A stretch of 64,000 nt of DNA. It comes from Polyangium sp. y55x31. GTDB lineage: Bacteria; Myxococcota_A; Polyangia; Polyangiales; Polyangiaceae. Positions 44,960 through 53,275 of the stretch are shown here, one piece after another. A model generated the notes under the pieces. The model worked only from the letters and a program-made list of their open reading frames with translations. It was not told the DNA's origin and ran no database searches. Location of the stretch: assembly GCF_029946505.1 (NCBI RefSeq), contig NZ_JARZHG010000040.1, forward strand, positions 1 through 64,000, in the 5' to 3' direction. How positions within the stretch are numbered: position 1 is the stretch's first letter; the number at the start of each line of letters is the position of its first letter. The translations under genes were made by a program, and so were the position numbers.

Positions 44960-46264
44960 TCAGCCGAAGAGGCGAGACACGGCCCAAGCCGCGGCGTCGC
45001 GCGAGTGATGGATCGTCGCCACGCGGCCGCCCACAAGGAAGATCTCCGTCGGCAGCCCGCGCCCGTTGTACTCGCTCGCCATCACGAAGCCGTACGCGCC
45101 GGCGTCGCGGAGGATCACGGCGCGCGGCAGCGGATCCGCGAAGGGATGCTCGCCGAAGTCGTCGGAGCTCTCGCAGACGGGACCCACGACGCGGTAGCCG
45201 GGCGCCGTGCCTGCGGCGGGCGGAGGCGCGTCGATCGGCTCGATGCGGTGCTTGGCGCCGTAAAGCGCGGGGCGGATGAGATCGTTCATGCCCGCGTCGA
45301 TCATGAGCCACCGCCGCGCGGGCTCGCCACGCGAGCGCTTCGCCATCACCACGCTCGCGCAGAGCACGCCGTACGGCGCCACGAGCGCGCGCCCCGGCTC
45401 GACGACGATCCGCGTGCCGGCGAAGCCTCGCTCCGCGACGAGGCGTGTCGCCGCCCGCGCGAAATCCGCGGGCGAAACAGGGCACCCCGCGCCGTAGTCG
45501 ATGCCGTAGCCGCCGCCGAGATCGAGGTACGCGAGGGGCCTGCCCGCGGCGCGGCGCTCGGCCGCGAGATCGAGCACCACGCGCGCGCCTTCGAGGTACT
45601 CGTCCGTGCGCGTGAGCTGCGAGCCGATGTGACAGCCGATACCCACGAGCTCGAGCGCGCCGTCCGCCGCGTCGACCGCTTCGTACGCCGCCGTAAGATC
45701 GGCGAGCGCGATGCCGAACTTCGCTTCGTCGTGGCCCGTCGCCACGTGCGCGTGCGTGTCGGCCTCGATGCTCGGGTTCACGCGGAACGCCACACGCGCC
45801 TTGCGCCCGAGCGCGCGGGCGCGGGCCGCGGCGCGCCCGATCTCCTCGACGCTCTCCATCTGCAGCGCGAGGATCCCGCGATCGCCGGCGCCGATCGCCT
45901 GATCGATCTCGCGCGCCGTCTTCGCGACGCCGCTGAACAGGATCGACTCCGCGGGGATGCCTGCGCCGAGCGCCACGGCGAGCTCGCCGCCGGAGACCAC
46001 CTCGGCCCCGCAGCCGGCGGCCCCGAGCGCGCGCACGATGGGCCCCGCCGTGTTCGCTTTGACCGCGTAGGCGATCAAGTGCGGCGCGCCTTCGAACCCA
46101 GCGGAAAGATCCCGCGCTGCCTGCACGATCGCGTCTACGTCGTACACGTAGGCGGGGGTGCGCGGTCGTTCTGTGCTTTCTCCGGGCTCCGTCCCGAGGT
46201 CGAGGAGGTCCTCGAGGCGCAGACCGCCCATCGTGGCGGCCCCGCGCGCGTCGCGTTTCAGCAT
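44960..46264 (-). CDS. lysA: Diaminopimelate decarboxylase
   Basis: LysA decarboxylates meso-diaminopimelate to L-lysine, the last step of lysine synthesis. The 434-residue fold-type III PLP enzyme has the Schiff-base Lys69 in YAVKANTAGP, the His/Ser region CHIGSQLT, the phosphate-binding glycine loop LDLGGGYGIDY, EPGRALVAPYG and, in the C-terminal barrel, VCESSDDFGE with the catalytic Cys contributed to the partner subunit. ATG 46264 (MLKRDARG) is assigned. It is divergent from pyk with 171 bp between the starts. Confidence 0.95.
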   Translation of the reverse strand: MLKRDARGAATMGGLRLEDLLDLGTEPGESTERPRTPAYVYDVDAIVQAARDLSAGFEGAPHLIAYAVKANTAGPIVRALGAAGCGAEVVSGGELAVALGAGIPAESILFSGVAKTAREIDQAIGAGDRGILALQMESVEEIGRAAARARALGRKARVAFRVNPSIEADTHAHVATGHDEAKFGIALADLTAAYEAVDAADGALELVGIGCHIGSQLTRTDEYLEGARVVLDLAAERRAAGRPLAYLDLGGGYGIDYGAGCPVSPADFARAATRLVAERGFAGTRIVVEPGRALVAPYGVLCASVVMAKRSRGEPARRWLMIDAGMNDLIRPALYGAKHRIEPIDAPPPAAGTAPGYRVVGPVCESSDDFGEHPFADPLPRAVILRDAGAYGFVMASEYNGRGLPTEIFLVGGRVATIHHSRDAAAWAVSRLFG

Positions 46265-46435
46265 GGGCCTCGGGTAGCGCGGCGCGGGCAGGGGGTAAAG
46301 CCGGCATGGCGCGGGGCGTCGAGCGGGCTCGTCCCGTGCGACCCGGGAGGCCCCCCGTTCCACGTCGGACGGCTCACGGAGCTTCCTAGCGGAAGGCCCC
46401 TGTTAGCGGCGCGGACGTCATGCCATGCTGCGCCC

Positions 46436-47857
46436 GTGGTCGTACGTCGCGCGAAAATCGTCTGCACGATTGGCCCTGCATCCGAGCCTCAGCTCGAACA
46501 ACTCATCCGTGCCGGAATGGATGTGGCGCGGCTAAATTTTTCCCACGGCACACACGACGAGCACGCACGCCGTTTCCACGCCGTTCGTGCCGCCGCTGAA
46601 GCCTGCGACAAACCCGTGGCGATCCTGCAGGACCTTTGTGGTCCCAAGATCCGCGCGGGCAAGTTCGAGGGCGGCACGATGGATGTGCCCACGGACGGTC
46701 AGGTCGTGCTCATCGAGGCCACGAAGGAGCAGCAGCACGGCGGGCCCGGCGAGATGCCGATCCTGTACGAAGGCCTCGCCGAGGATCTGCAGCCGGGCGA
46801 CATCGTGCTCGTCGACGACGGACGCATGGTCCTCACGGTGACCAAGGTCGACGGCCGGCGTGTGCATGCCGTGGCCACGCAAGGCGGGCAGCTCCGCGAT
46901 CGCGTGGGCGTGAGCTTGCCGGCGCGGCGCGTGCGCCTTGCGGCGCTCACCGAGAAGGACAAGGCCGACCTCTCGTTTGGCCTCTCGCTCGGCATCGACT
47001 ACGTCGCGCTCTCCTTCGTGCGCAACTCGGACGACATCCGGCTCGTGCGCGACATCTGCGAGGCGTGGGGTCGGCCGACGCCCATCGTCGCGAAGATCGA
47101 GACGCCCGCGGCCGTGGAGAACCTCGAGTCGATCATCCAGGCGACCGACGCGGTCATGGTCGCGCGTGGTGATCTCGGCGTGGAGTTCAACCCGGAGCGC
47201 GTGCCCGTGATCCAGCGCGAGATCCTCGGCCTTGCGCGCGTGCATCAGAAGCCGGTCATCGTCGCGACCGAGATGCTGCAGTCGATGGTCACGAACTCGC
47301 GCCCGACGCGCGCGGAGGCGAGCGACGTGGCGACGGCGGTCTTCGAAGGGACGGACGCGGTGATGCTCTCGCAGGAGACGGCGACGGGCGCGCACCCGCC
47401 GCTCGTCGCGCGCGTGATGAGCCGCATCGTCATGGAGGCCGAGCAAAGCAAGTTCTTCCGGCCTCTCTCGAGCGAGACGCCCGGCGCGCGCGCGAACGTG
47501 CCCGAGGCCGTGGCGCGCAACGGCTGCGACATCGCGCGCGACATCGGCGCGCGGGTCATCGTCGCCTTCACGGAGAGCGGCTCCACGGCGCTCTACGCTT
47601 CGAAGCATCGGCCCGTCGTACCGATCATCGCGTTCTCGCCGAACGCGGCGACGCGCCGCAGGCTCGCGCTCCTCTGGGGCGTCGTGCCGTGGCCGATCGA
47701 CAAGGTCACGAGCGCGGACGAGATGGTCGATCGCGCGAGCATGATCCTGCTCGCGAACGGCTTCGTCTCGCCGGGGGACAAGTTCGTCGCGATCTTCGGC
47801 GCGCCGATCGGCGTGCGCGGCTCGACGAACTCGATCCGCGTGAAGGTCGTGGAATGA
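46436..47857 (+). CDS. pyk: Pyruvate kinase
   Basis: Pyruvate kinase makes pyruvate and ATP from PEP and ADP. The 473-residue protein has RRAKIVCTIGPASE at the N-terminus, RLNFSHGTHDEH, the catalytic region PIVAKIETPAAVENL, MVARGDLGVE and the signature VATEMLQSM. The C-terminal domain (SGSTALYASKHRPVVPIIAFSPN) matches the allosteric domain. The start is GTG 46436, since upstream ATGs are out of frame. Its stop overlaps the start of a Ser/Thr kinase gene (ATGA), which raises the possibility of linked regulation. Confidence 0.95.
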   Translation: MVVRRAKIVCTIGPASEPQLEQLIRAGMDVARLNFSHGTHDEHARRFHAVRAAAEACDKPVAILQDLCGPKIRAGKFEGGTMDVPTDGQVVLIEATKEQQHGGPGEMPILYEGLAEDLQPGDIVLVDDGRMVLTVTKVDGRRVHAVATQGGQLRDRVGVSLPARRVRLAALTEKDKADLSFGLSLGIDYVALSFVRNSDDIRLVRDICEAWGRPTPIVAKIETPAAVENLESIIQATDAVMVARGDLGVEFNPERVPVIQREILGLARVHQKPVIVATEMLQSMVTNSRPTRAEASDVATAVFEGTDAVMLSQETATGAHPPLVARVMSRIVMEAEQSKFFRPLSSETPGARANVPEAVARNGCDIARDIGARVIVAFTESGSTALYASKHRPVVPIIAFSPNAATRRRLALLWGVVPWPIDKVTSADEMVDRASMILLANGFVSPGDKFVAIFGAPIGVRGSTNSIRVKVVE

Positions 47858-49806
47858 CGGAACCCTCCGCCCTGCCGGGGCTCCCCAGGCTCGCGAAGTA
47901 CGAGCTCATCGAGGAGATCGGGCACGGTGGGATGGCGACGGTGTATCGCGCCCGGGACGTTCGTCTCGGCCGCGAGGTCGCCATCAAGCTCATCCACAAG
48001 CACCTGCGCGAGAACACCGAGGTCGCCGCGCGGTTCGTCGCCGAGGCGCGCGCGGCCGCGAAGCTCCGGCACCCGGGCATCGTCGAGGTGTACGACGTCT
48101 CCAGCGAGGAAGACGCCGAACGTTATCTCGTCGTCGAGCTCTGCCGCGGCACCACGCTGCGAAAGATCCTCCAGCGCCACCGCGACATGCCCGCCGAGAT
48201 CGGCGCGTCGATCGTCTTCGTGCTCTGCGAAGCGCTCGAGCACGCGCATGCGTGCGGCATCGTGCATCGCGACGTGAAGCCGGAGAACGTGCTCGTCGAG
48301 CTGCCCGCCGATCGCACGAGCGAGTCTCGCGCGCGCGTCGACAAGGTCGACCTGACGCCCGTCCCCGACGGGCCGCGATCGACGCCGCGGCCCGTCCCCA
48401 GCCGCGCCGGTGATCTCGGCGTGCTCATCAAGCTCACGGACTTCGGCATCGCGAAGCTCCTCGACGCGCAGGGCGTGACGTCGACGGGGCAGGTGCTCGG
48501 ATCGCCGGCGCACATGGCGCCCGAGCAGATCGAGGCGGGCGAGGTCGACGGGCGCACGGACGTGTTTGCCCTCGGCGTGCTCATGTACGAGTGCCTCGTG
48601 GGGCACCTGCCGTTCGAAGGGAAAAACCCGGCGCAGGTCCTGCGTCGCGTGCTCGAAGGCGACTATCAGCCCGCGGATCACGAGCGCCCCACGGTCGGCG
48701 GTCGCTTCGCGCGTATCATCGACGGCGCCCTCGCGCACGCCGCGGCCGATCGCATCGCCGGCCCCGGCAAGCTCGGCGAGCTCATCCGCGCCGAGCTCGA
48801 AGCTCTCGGCATCACCGACCCGCGTCGCGAGATCGAGGCTTATTTCGAGGACCCGGTCGGTTACGCCGAGGCCCTCACGGCGCGGCTCGTGCCGTGCCTC
48901 GTCGCTCGCGGCGAGACGGCGCGCAAGGCGGGGGATCGCACCGGCGCTGCCGCCGACTTCAACCGCGCCCACGCGCTCGCGCCGAACGACCTCGCAATCC
49001 TCAAGCGCGTGACGAGCCTCTCCGCGAGTGCCGAGCGACAGAGGCTCGTGCGCAGGGTGGCCGGCCTCGTCGCGGGCGCGCTCGTGCTCGGCGTCGGGGC
49101 CTTCGTCGTCGCGCGCATGCGCAAGCCCGCGCTCGCGATCGAGACCGATGCGGGCCCGAAGACCGAAGGCACGACGGCCTCCACGGAGCACCCGAAGAAC
49201 CCGTCTGCGCCCGATGCATCTGCGGATCCGCGAGTTCCGAGCACGGCCCCGCCGTCCATCAACCTCGCCGATCCGCCGCGCAGCATCCGCATCAAGCTCC
49301 CGCTCAGCGCTCCGACGACCTCTGCCGCGACGGCTCCGCCTGCGCCTCCGGATCTGCGCAGGGTCGTCTTCCTCGTGAGCCCGCAGGGCGCGACGCTCGT
49401 CCTCGATGGCAAGGAAGAGAAGCATTTTTCGCGCGTCTTCACGCTCAAGCCCGGCGCCCATTCCGTCTCGGCTCGCGTGAAGGACTCGAAGTGTTGCGGC
49501 ACGTTCGATGGCACTCTCCTCGTCGAGGCCCCGCCCGAGAACGATCCCGACGACGTCCAGCGCTTCCGTGTCCGGCTCACGCCGCTCCCGTCCACGGTTT
49601 CCCTCGGCCCTGCGCCTGCGAACGCGCAGGTGGTGTGCTCGGACATCAAGCTGACGCTTTTTCCAGGTGCTACCAAGAAGGTGCAGCTCGAGGAAATCAC
49701 CTACGACAACAAGTGCCAGTTCACGACGCAGGGGGAGGAGCCGTTCCGGAGCAACGTGAGTTTGCGCGCCGGCGAGCACAACGTGGTGCCCTGGCCGGCA
49801 CGGTGA
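47854..49806 (+). CDS. Transmembrane Ser/Thr kinase with PEGA-like C-terminus
   Basis: This 650-residue protein has a Hanks-type kinase at about 14-310: GHGGMATVY, Lys45 in VAIKL, HRDVKPEN (138-145) and DFG 196-198. An insertion of about 40 residues (150-190, Arg/Pro-rich) sits between the catalytic loop and DFG, longer than in most family members. A membrane helix lies near 397-418 (VAGLVAGALVLGVGAFVVA). The outer part is Thr/Pro-rich and then has PEGA-like strands (FLVSPQGATLVLDGKEEKHFSRVFTLKPGAHSVSA). It is translationally coupled to pyk. Confidence 0.88.
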   Translation: MTEPSALPGLPRLAKYELIEEIGHGGMATVYRARDVRLGREVAIKLIHKHLRENTEVAARFVAEARAAAKLRHPGIVEVYDVSSEEDAERYLVVELCRGTTLRKILQRHRDMPAEIGASIVFVLCEALEHAHACGIVHRDVKPENVLVELPADRTSESRARVDKVDLTPVPDGPRSTPRPVPSRAGDLGVLIKLTDFGIAKLLDAQGVTSTGQVLGSPAHMAPEQIEAGEVDGRTDVFALGVLMYECLVGHLPFEGKNPAQVLRRVLEGDYQPADHERPTVGGRFARIIDGALAHAAADRIAGPGKLGELIRAELEALGITDPRREIEAYFEDPVGYAEALTARLVPCLVARGETARKAGDRTGAAADFNRAHALAPNDLAILKRVTSLSASAERQRLVRRVAGLVAGALVLGVGAFVVARMRKPALAIETDAGPKTEGTTASTEHPKNPSAPDASADPRVPSTAPPSINLADPPRSIRIKLPLSAPTTSAATAPPAPPDLRRVVFLVSPQGATLVLDGKEEKHFSRVFTLKPGAHSVSARVKDSKCCGTFDGTLLVEAPPENDPDDVQRFRVRLTPLPSTVSLGPAPANAQVVCSDIKLTLFPGATKKVQLEEITYDNKCQFTTQGEEPFRSNVSLRAGEHNVVPWPAR

Positions 49807-49891
49807 TGCAGGGGGCCTCGCTTCGCGGATAGCGGTCCCCACGATGCCCAAATTCCGGTAGAAGGGTCCCTCGGTTACTCGGTTACGGGGA

Positions 49892-50938
49892 ATGACGGCG
49901 CGACCTTGTCTGCAGCGGGCTCTGCCCGGCGGGCTCCGGTTCGGGCGGGACCGCCGCGGCCCCAGGGCCAAAGGGTGCGTTTCGTTCGGGCCCTCGGTGC
50001 TCGCGGCGGCGACGGGCCTCGCGCTCGCCCTCGTGCCGCGCGCGGCGCACGCGGACGATTCGCAGCAGTTCGAGCTCGGCAAGACGCGCTTCGACGCGGC
50101 CGAGTACGACGAGGCGGCCTCGCGCTTCACGGCGATGCTCGATCCCGCGCAGAAGCCCTGCGAGTCTGTCCCGACGAGCGGCACCGCGCCGTGTCGACTG
50201 ACGGACCCGGATCTCATCCAGCGGGCGCGCACGCTTCGCGCGGCCTCGCTCATCGCGCTCAAGCGTTACGACGAGGCCGACGCCGAGATCGCCACGATCC
50301 TTCGGCAAAACCCGAGGTATTCGCCCGACCCTGCCGTGTTCCCGCAGGAGGTCGTCGATCGTTTCACCGTCGTGCGCGGGCGTTTGCGCGAGGAGCTCGA
50401 CGCGGCGGAGCAGAAGCGCGCCGAGGAGGAGCGGCAGCGGCGCATCGCCGAGCAGAAGGCGAAGGAAGAGGAAAAACGCTGGATCGAATCGCTCGTGAAG
50501 GCGGCGTCCGAGCGGCAGATCATCGTGCAGAACTCGCGCCTCGTCGCGGCGATGCCGTTTGGCATCGGCCAGTTCCAGAACGGCAGCAGGAAGCTCGGCT
50601 GGACCTTCGCCATCACGCAGGCGTTCACGGGGGCGACGACGATCGTCGCGTCGCAGGTCTTCAACTACTACGCGAGCTTCGATCAGACGCTCGCGATCAA
50701 GGCTGAGCGCGAGGAGCTCGTGCGTCGCCAGCAGATCACGCTGATCATCAATCAGGTCGCGTTTGGCCTCTGGGCTGGGCTCACGGTGGCGGGCATCGTG
50801 CAGGCGCAGATCGCGTACGTGCCGCAGAAGGTCACGATCGAAAAACGCCCCTTGCCGCCGCGCCCCGCGCTGCGCGTCGTGCCCACGGTGGCGGTCACGC
50901 CGGACGGGTTTGGCGTGGGCGTCATCGGCGCTTTCTGA
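49892..50938 (+). CDS. Exported TPR-like protein with C-terminal membrane segments
   Basis: This 348-residue protein has a long basic N-terminus and a hydrophobic signal (about 31-54, ending RAAHAD). Residues about 55-160 are TPR-like (FELGKTRFDAAEYDEAASRFTAML ... IALKRYDEADAEIATILRQNP). A charged coiled coil spans about 165-205 (AAEQKRAEEERQRRIAEQKAKEEEKR). Then AAMPFGIGQFQNGSRKLGWTFAITQAF and a second hydrophobic stretch (IINQVAFGLWAGLTVAGIV) suggest two membrane helices. This pattern recurs in myxobacteria; the role is unknown, possibly in envelope complexes. Its 3' end faces repeat copy C. Confidence 0.7.
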   Translation: MTARPCLQRALPGGLRFGRDRRGPRAKGCVSFGPSVLAAATGLALALVPRAAHADDSQQFELGKTRFDAAEYDEAASRFTAMLDPAQKPCESVPTSGTAPCRLTDPDLIQRARTLRAASLIALKRYDEADAEIATILRQNPRYSPDPAVFPQEVVDRFTVVRGRLREELDAAEQKRAEEERQRRIAEQKAKEEEKRWIESLVKAASERQIIVQNSRLVAAMPFGIGQFQNGSRKLGWTFAITQAFTGATTIVASQVFNYYASFDQTLAIKAEREELVRRQQITLIINQVAFGLWAGLTVAGIVQAQIAYVPQKVTIEKRPLPPRPALRVVPTVAVTPDGFGVGVIGAF

Positions 50939-50946
50939 TGCGCCTT

Positions 50947-51053
50947 TGCATCGACCGCATCGCGGTCGATGCACCAAAGGTCCAGCGCTTGCGCTGGTCC
51001 GGGTGCAGGGGCGGACAGCCCCTGCTCGGGTCCGGGGTGAAACCCCGGCGCTA
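50947..51053 (+). repeat. Multi-hairpin intergenic repeat, copy C
   Basis: Four perfect hairpins: 50948-50972 (11-bp stem, loop ATC), 50982-50997 (CCAGCGC/GCGCTGG, loop TT), 51006-51024 (loop GGACA) and 51032-51048 (loop TGAAA). It fills the gap between two convergent genes. Hairpin 1 equals that of copy B in reverse complement, while hairpin 2 equals that of copy A. Confidence 0.9.
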
Positions 51054-51061
51054 CGCCACCC

Positions 51062-51694
51062 TCAGGTGCTGCGACTGCTCGTGGGCTTCACGCCTGGCGG
51101 GCCGTCGTTGTGCTCGCGGCAGCCGGTGCGCGACATCATCTTTGCGCGGAACGAGACGCGGCCGCACGTGTCGCAGACGCAGAGGTTCTGGTCGTACAGG
51201 TTGCGGTTCGAAAGGATGTCTGCGGCGAAGAGGCTGAGCACGATGTCGCTCAGCGAGTCTTCTTTTTGCGGCCGTGCGATCCACGAGACCTTCGAGCCGA
51301 TGCCGAGCGGCTGCACGCGGCTCGACTTCGTGGCGATCTCCAGGAAGCCGTCTTCGGGCGGATCGGTGATGAGTCCGCGGAGGGTGAAGACCACGCGCGA
51401 TCGTGCGCGGCCGAGGATCCGATCGAGGAGCGCCTTTGTTGCGGAGGGCGGCGCGCCCACGGTGTTCAGCGTGTCGAGCAGCAGCGTGCCTGCCATTGGC
51501 TCGGCGACTTGGACGGGGCGCTGCATGCGTCCGGCGCGCACGAGGTACTCCTCGATCCACGTCTTGAGTTCCCGCGCGCCCATGGCCCCGATGCCGACAC
51601 CCTCGACGAACGCGAGTGCCCCGATGAGCGCGCCGCGGTCGTTGTCCGCGCCGGTGAGGAGGGTCGGGATCGAGCTCGTGGACGAAGGAGGCAT
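51062..51694 (-). CDS. Uncharacterised protein with C-terminal zinc-ribbon-like motif
   Basis: I do not recognise this 210-residue protein. It starts MPPSSTSSIPTLL with AAAGGA 6 nt upstream. The body (LKTWIEEYLVRAGRMQRPVQVAEPM, RVVFTLRGLITDPPEDGFLEI) is mixed alpha/beta with no signal peptide. The C-terminus has CVCDTCGRVSFRAKMMSRTGCREH in pieces typical of a metal ribbon (two CxxC-like Cys, then a Cys and His). It could bind DNA, RNA or a partner protein. A promoter candidate lies upstream at 51840-51868. Confidence 0.65.
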   Translation of the reverse strand: MPPSSTSSIPTLLTGADNDRGALIGALAFVEGVGIGAMGARELKTWIEEYLVRAGRMQRPVQVAEPMAGTLLLDTLNTVGAPPSATKALLDRILGRARSRVVFTLRGLITDPPEDGFLEIATKSSRVQPLGIGSKVSWIARPQKEDSLSDIVLSLFAADILSNRNLYDQNLCVCDTCGRVSFRAKMMSRTGCREHNDGPPGVKPTSSRST

Positions 51695-51839
51695 CGCGGG
51701 TCCTTTCAGCGACGACGGGCGCTCGGAGGGGGCCCTGCAACGTGCAGTATCGCTCTGCTTCGCGGCGGGGCCAACATCGCCGCCGGGGGGCGGGCTTCCG
51801 CGATCGGGGCGAGCGGAACCTCGAAGGCCACGAGAAGCA

Positions 51840-51868
51840 AAAATATCAGTGATTTCCGACCGGAACAA
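51840..51868 (-). promoter_or_regulatory. Sigma70-type promoter candidate for the 51062-51694 gene
   Basis: Read on the minus strand, TTGTTC (51863-51868) is followed after 17 bp by TATTTT (51840-51845). This AT-rich patch stands out in the otherwise GC-rich 194-bp gap between two minus-strand genes and lies about 145 bp upstream of the start codon. Confidence 0.5.
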
Positions 51869-51888
51869 CAGGGACGAGGGCTGGCCGG

Positions 51889-52650
51889 TCAAAGCTTCTC
51901 GAGCGCGACGATCCAGAAACCGCCCAGGTGGCGGAGCGGGGAGTCGCAGAGCGCGTGCTCGGCGCGGATCAGCGCGTCGCGGACGAGCGGCACGCGCATC
52001 ACGGCGGCTGCGGGCGTCACGATACGCACGCCGCGCGACGCGCGGACGCGCACGCCGGGTGGAAAAAGACGGGCGGCGCCCCACGGGCTCACGAAGCGCG
52101 TGTAGACGGCGTCCTCCTTGGTGCGCGCGCTGATGGCGCCGGCTGGCAGGAAGCGTTTCACGAAACCACGCAGGCTCACGGGGTTGTAGAGCTCGGCGAG
52201 GATGGTTCCGCCTGGACGAACCACGCGCACCATCTCGGCGATTGCGCGTTCGAGCTCGCGCACGTGCGGGAGCACCTTGAAGGCGCAGGCGACGTCGAAG
52301 CTTGCGTCGGGGAAGGGGAGTTCGGTCGCGCTGCCGACGGTCACGTCGAGGCCCCGCGCGCGGGCTTTTTCCAGCATGCCGGGCGAGAGATCGACGCCGC
52401 GGGCCGTGCGCGCGAAGTCAGCGATGCGCCGGAGCAAGAGGCCTGTGCCGCAGCCGACTTCGAGCACGTCGCGGCCCTCGCCGAAGCGGCGGAGGAAGTC
52501 GATTTCGAGGTCGTCGACGAGATCGTGGTAGCCCGAAGAGTCACGTCCGTCGCGGCGGTCTTCGTAGCGCTCGGCGAACTCGTCGTAGTACGCGCGCGTC
52601 GCCTGGAGGTGGTCGTCGTGCGGGAGCGATTCGCGAGGCGCTTCGTTCAT
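51889..52650 (-). CDS. Class I SAM-dependent methyltransferase
   Basis: This 253-residue cytoplasmic protein has a Rossmann methyltransferase core: VLEVGCGTGLLL (motif I, about 62-73), RGVDLSPGMLEKARARG, PFPDASFDVACAFKVLPHV (motif IV) and VRPGGTILAELYNP. The fold and motif spacing match the UbiE/Methyltransf_11 group. The substrate is unknown, and no lipid, quinone or polyketide genes are adjacent. The C-terminal third (GVRVRASRGVRIVTPAAAV) may form the substrate lid. Confidence 0.85.
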   Translation of the reverse strand: MNEAPRESLPHDDHLQATRAYYDEFAERYEDRRDGRDSSGYHDLVDDLEIDFLRRFGEGRDVLEVGCGTGLLLRRIADFARTARGVDLSPGMLEKARARGLDVTVGSATELPFPDASFDVACAFKVLPHVRELERAIAEMVRVVRPGGTILAELYNPVSLRGFVKRFLPAGAISARTKEDAVYTRFVSPWGAARLFPPGVRVRASRGVRIVTPAAAVMRVPLVRDALIRAEHALCDSPLRHLGGFWIVALEKL

Positions 52651-52777
52651 CGGGGCCGGTTGTAGCCCAACGCGGGTGCGATCGCAGCACCGCTGCGCGT
52701 GTCGGGGCGTGACGCCGCGCGCTGCCGGCCCTATGGATCATTTGCTGCCCGAACGGGCGGCCGGACAGGAGGCGACC

Positions 52778-53275
52778 ATGAAGCCCGGCGATCACCCTGA
52801 CTTCTACAGACTCGCGCCCCCGCCGGGCACGTCGCGCGAGAGCACGATCGTGCTCGATCGCGAGGGTCGTTTCTGGCACGACGGCGCGCGCGTGGACCAC
52901 CCCGCGCTCGAAGAGGCGCTGCATCGTTGGATTGCGCGGCACCCCGAGGACGGGCGGCTCATCCTCACGAATGGCTACGACTGGTGTTACTTCCGCGCCG
53001 AGGAGACGCCGTTCGTCGTGCGCTCCGTTCGTGTCGAGGACGAGGGACACCGTGCGTCGCTCGTCCTCTCGGACGGCACGGAGGAGCCGCTCGATCCACG
53101 CGTGCTCTCGGTGTCGCGTGACGGCGTCGTGTTCGCGCGGGTGAAGGCGGGCGCGGAGGACGCGCGTTTTTCGCGGCATGCGCAGGCTGGGCTCGCGCCG
53201 CTGCTCGTGTCGGCCGAGCCTCCGATCGTGCGCGTGGGCGACGTGTCGGCGGAGCTCGCGACGCGCGCCGCCTAG
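52778..53275 (+). CDS. DUF1285-like protein
   Basis: This 165-residue protein starts at ATG 52778 with an excellent AGGAGG 5 nt upstream. STIVLDREGRFWHDGARVDHPALEEALHRWIARHPEDGRLILTNGYDWCYFRAEETPFVVRSV resembles the DUF1285 fold (start, D-G-xW-H-G pattern, then a V-ED-PF strand pair). The function is unknown. Its TAG stop shares one CTAG with the converging tamB stop. Confidence 0.65.
   Translation: MKPGDHPDFYRLAPPPGTSRESTIVLDREGRFWHDGARVDHPALEEALHRWIARHPEDGRLILTNGYDWCYFRAEETPFVVRSVRVEDEGHRASLVLSDGTEEPLDPRVLSVSRDGVVFARVKAGAEDARFSRHAQAGLAPLLVSAEPPIVRVGDVSAELATRAA

Noticed and set aside
42516-46307. 1263-codon minus-strand frame over pnp and lysA
   Set aside because: It runs antisense to pnp and in another frame of lysA, with composition typical of GC-rich shadow frames.
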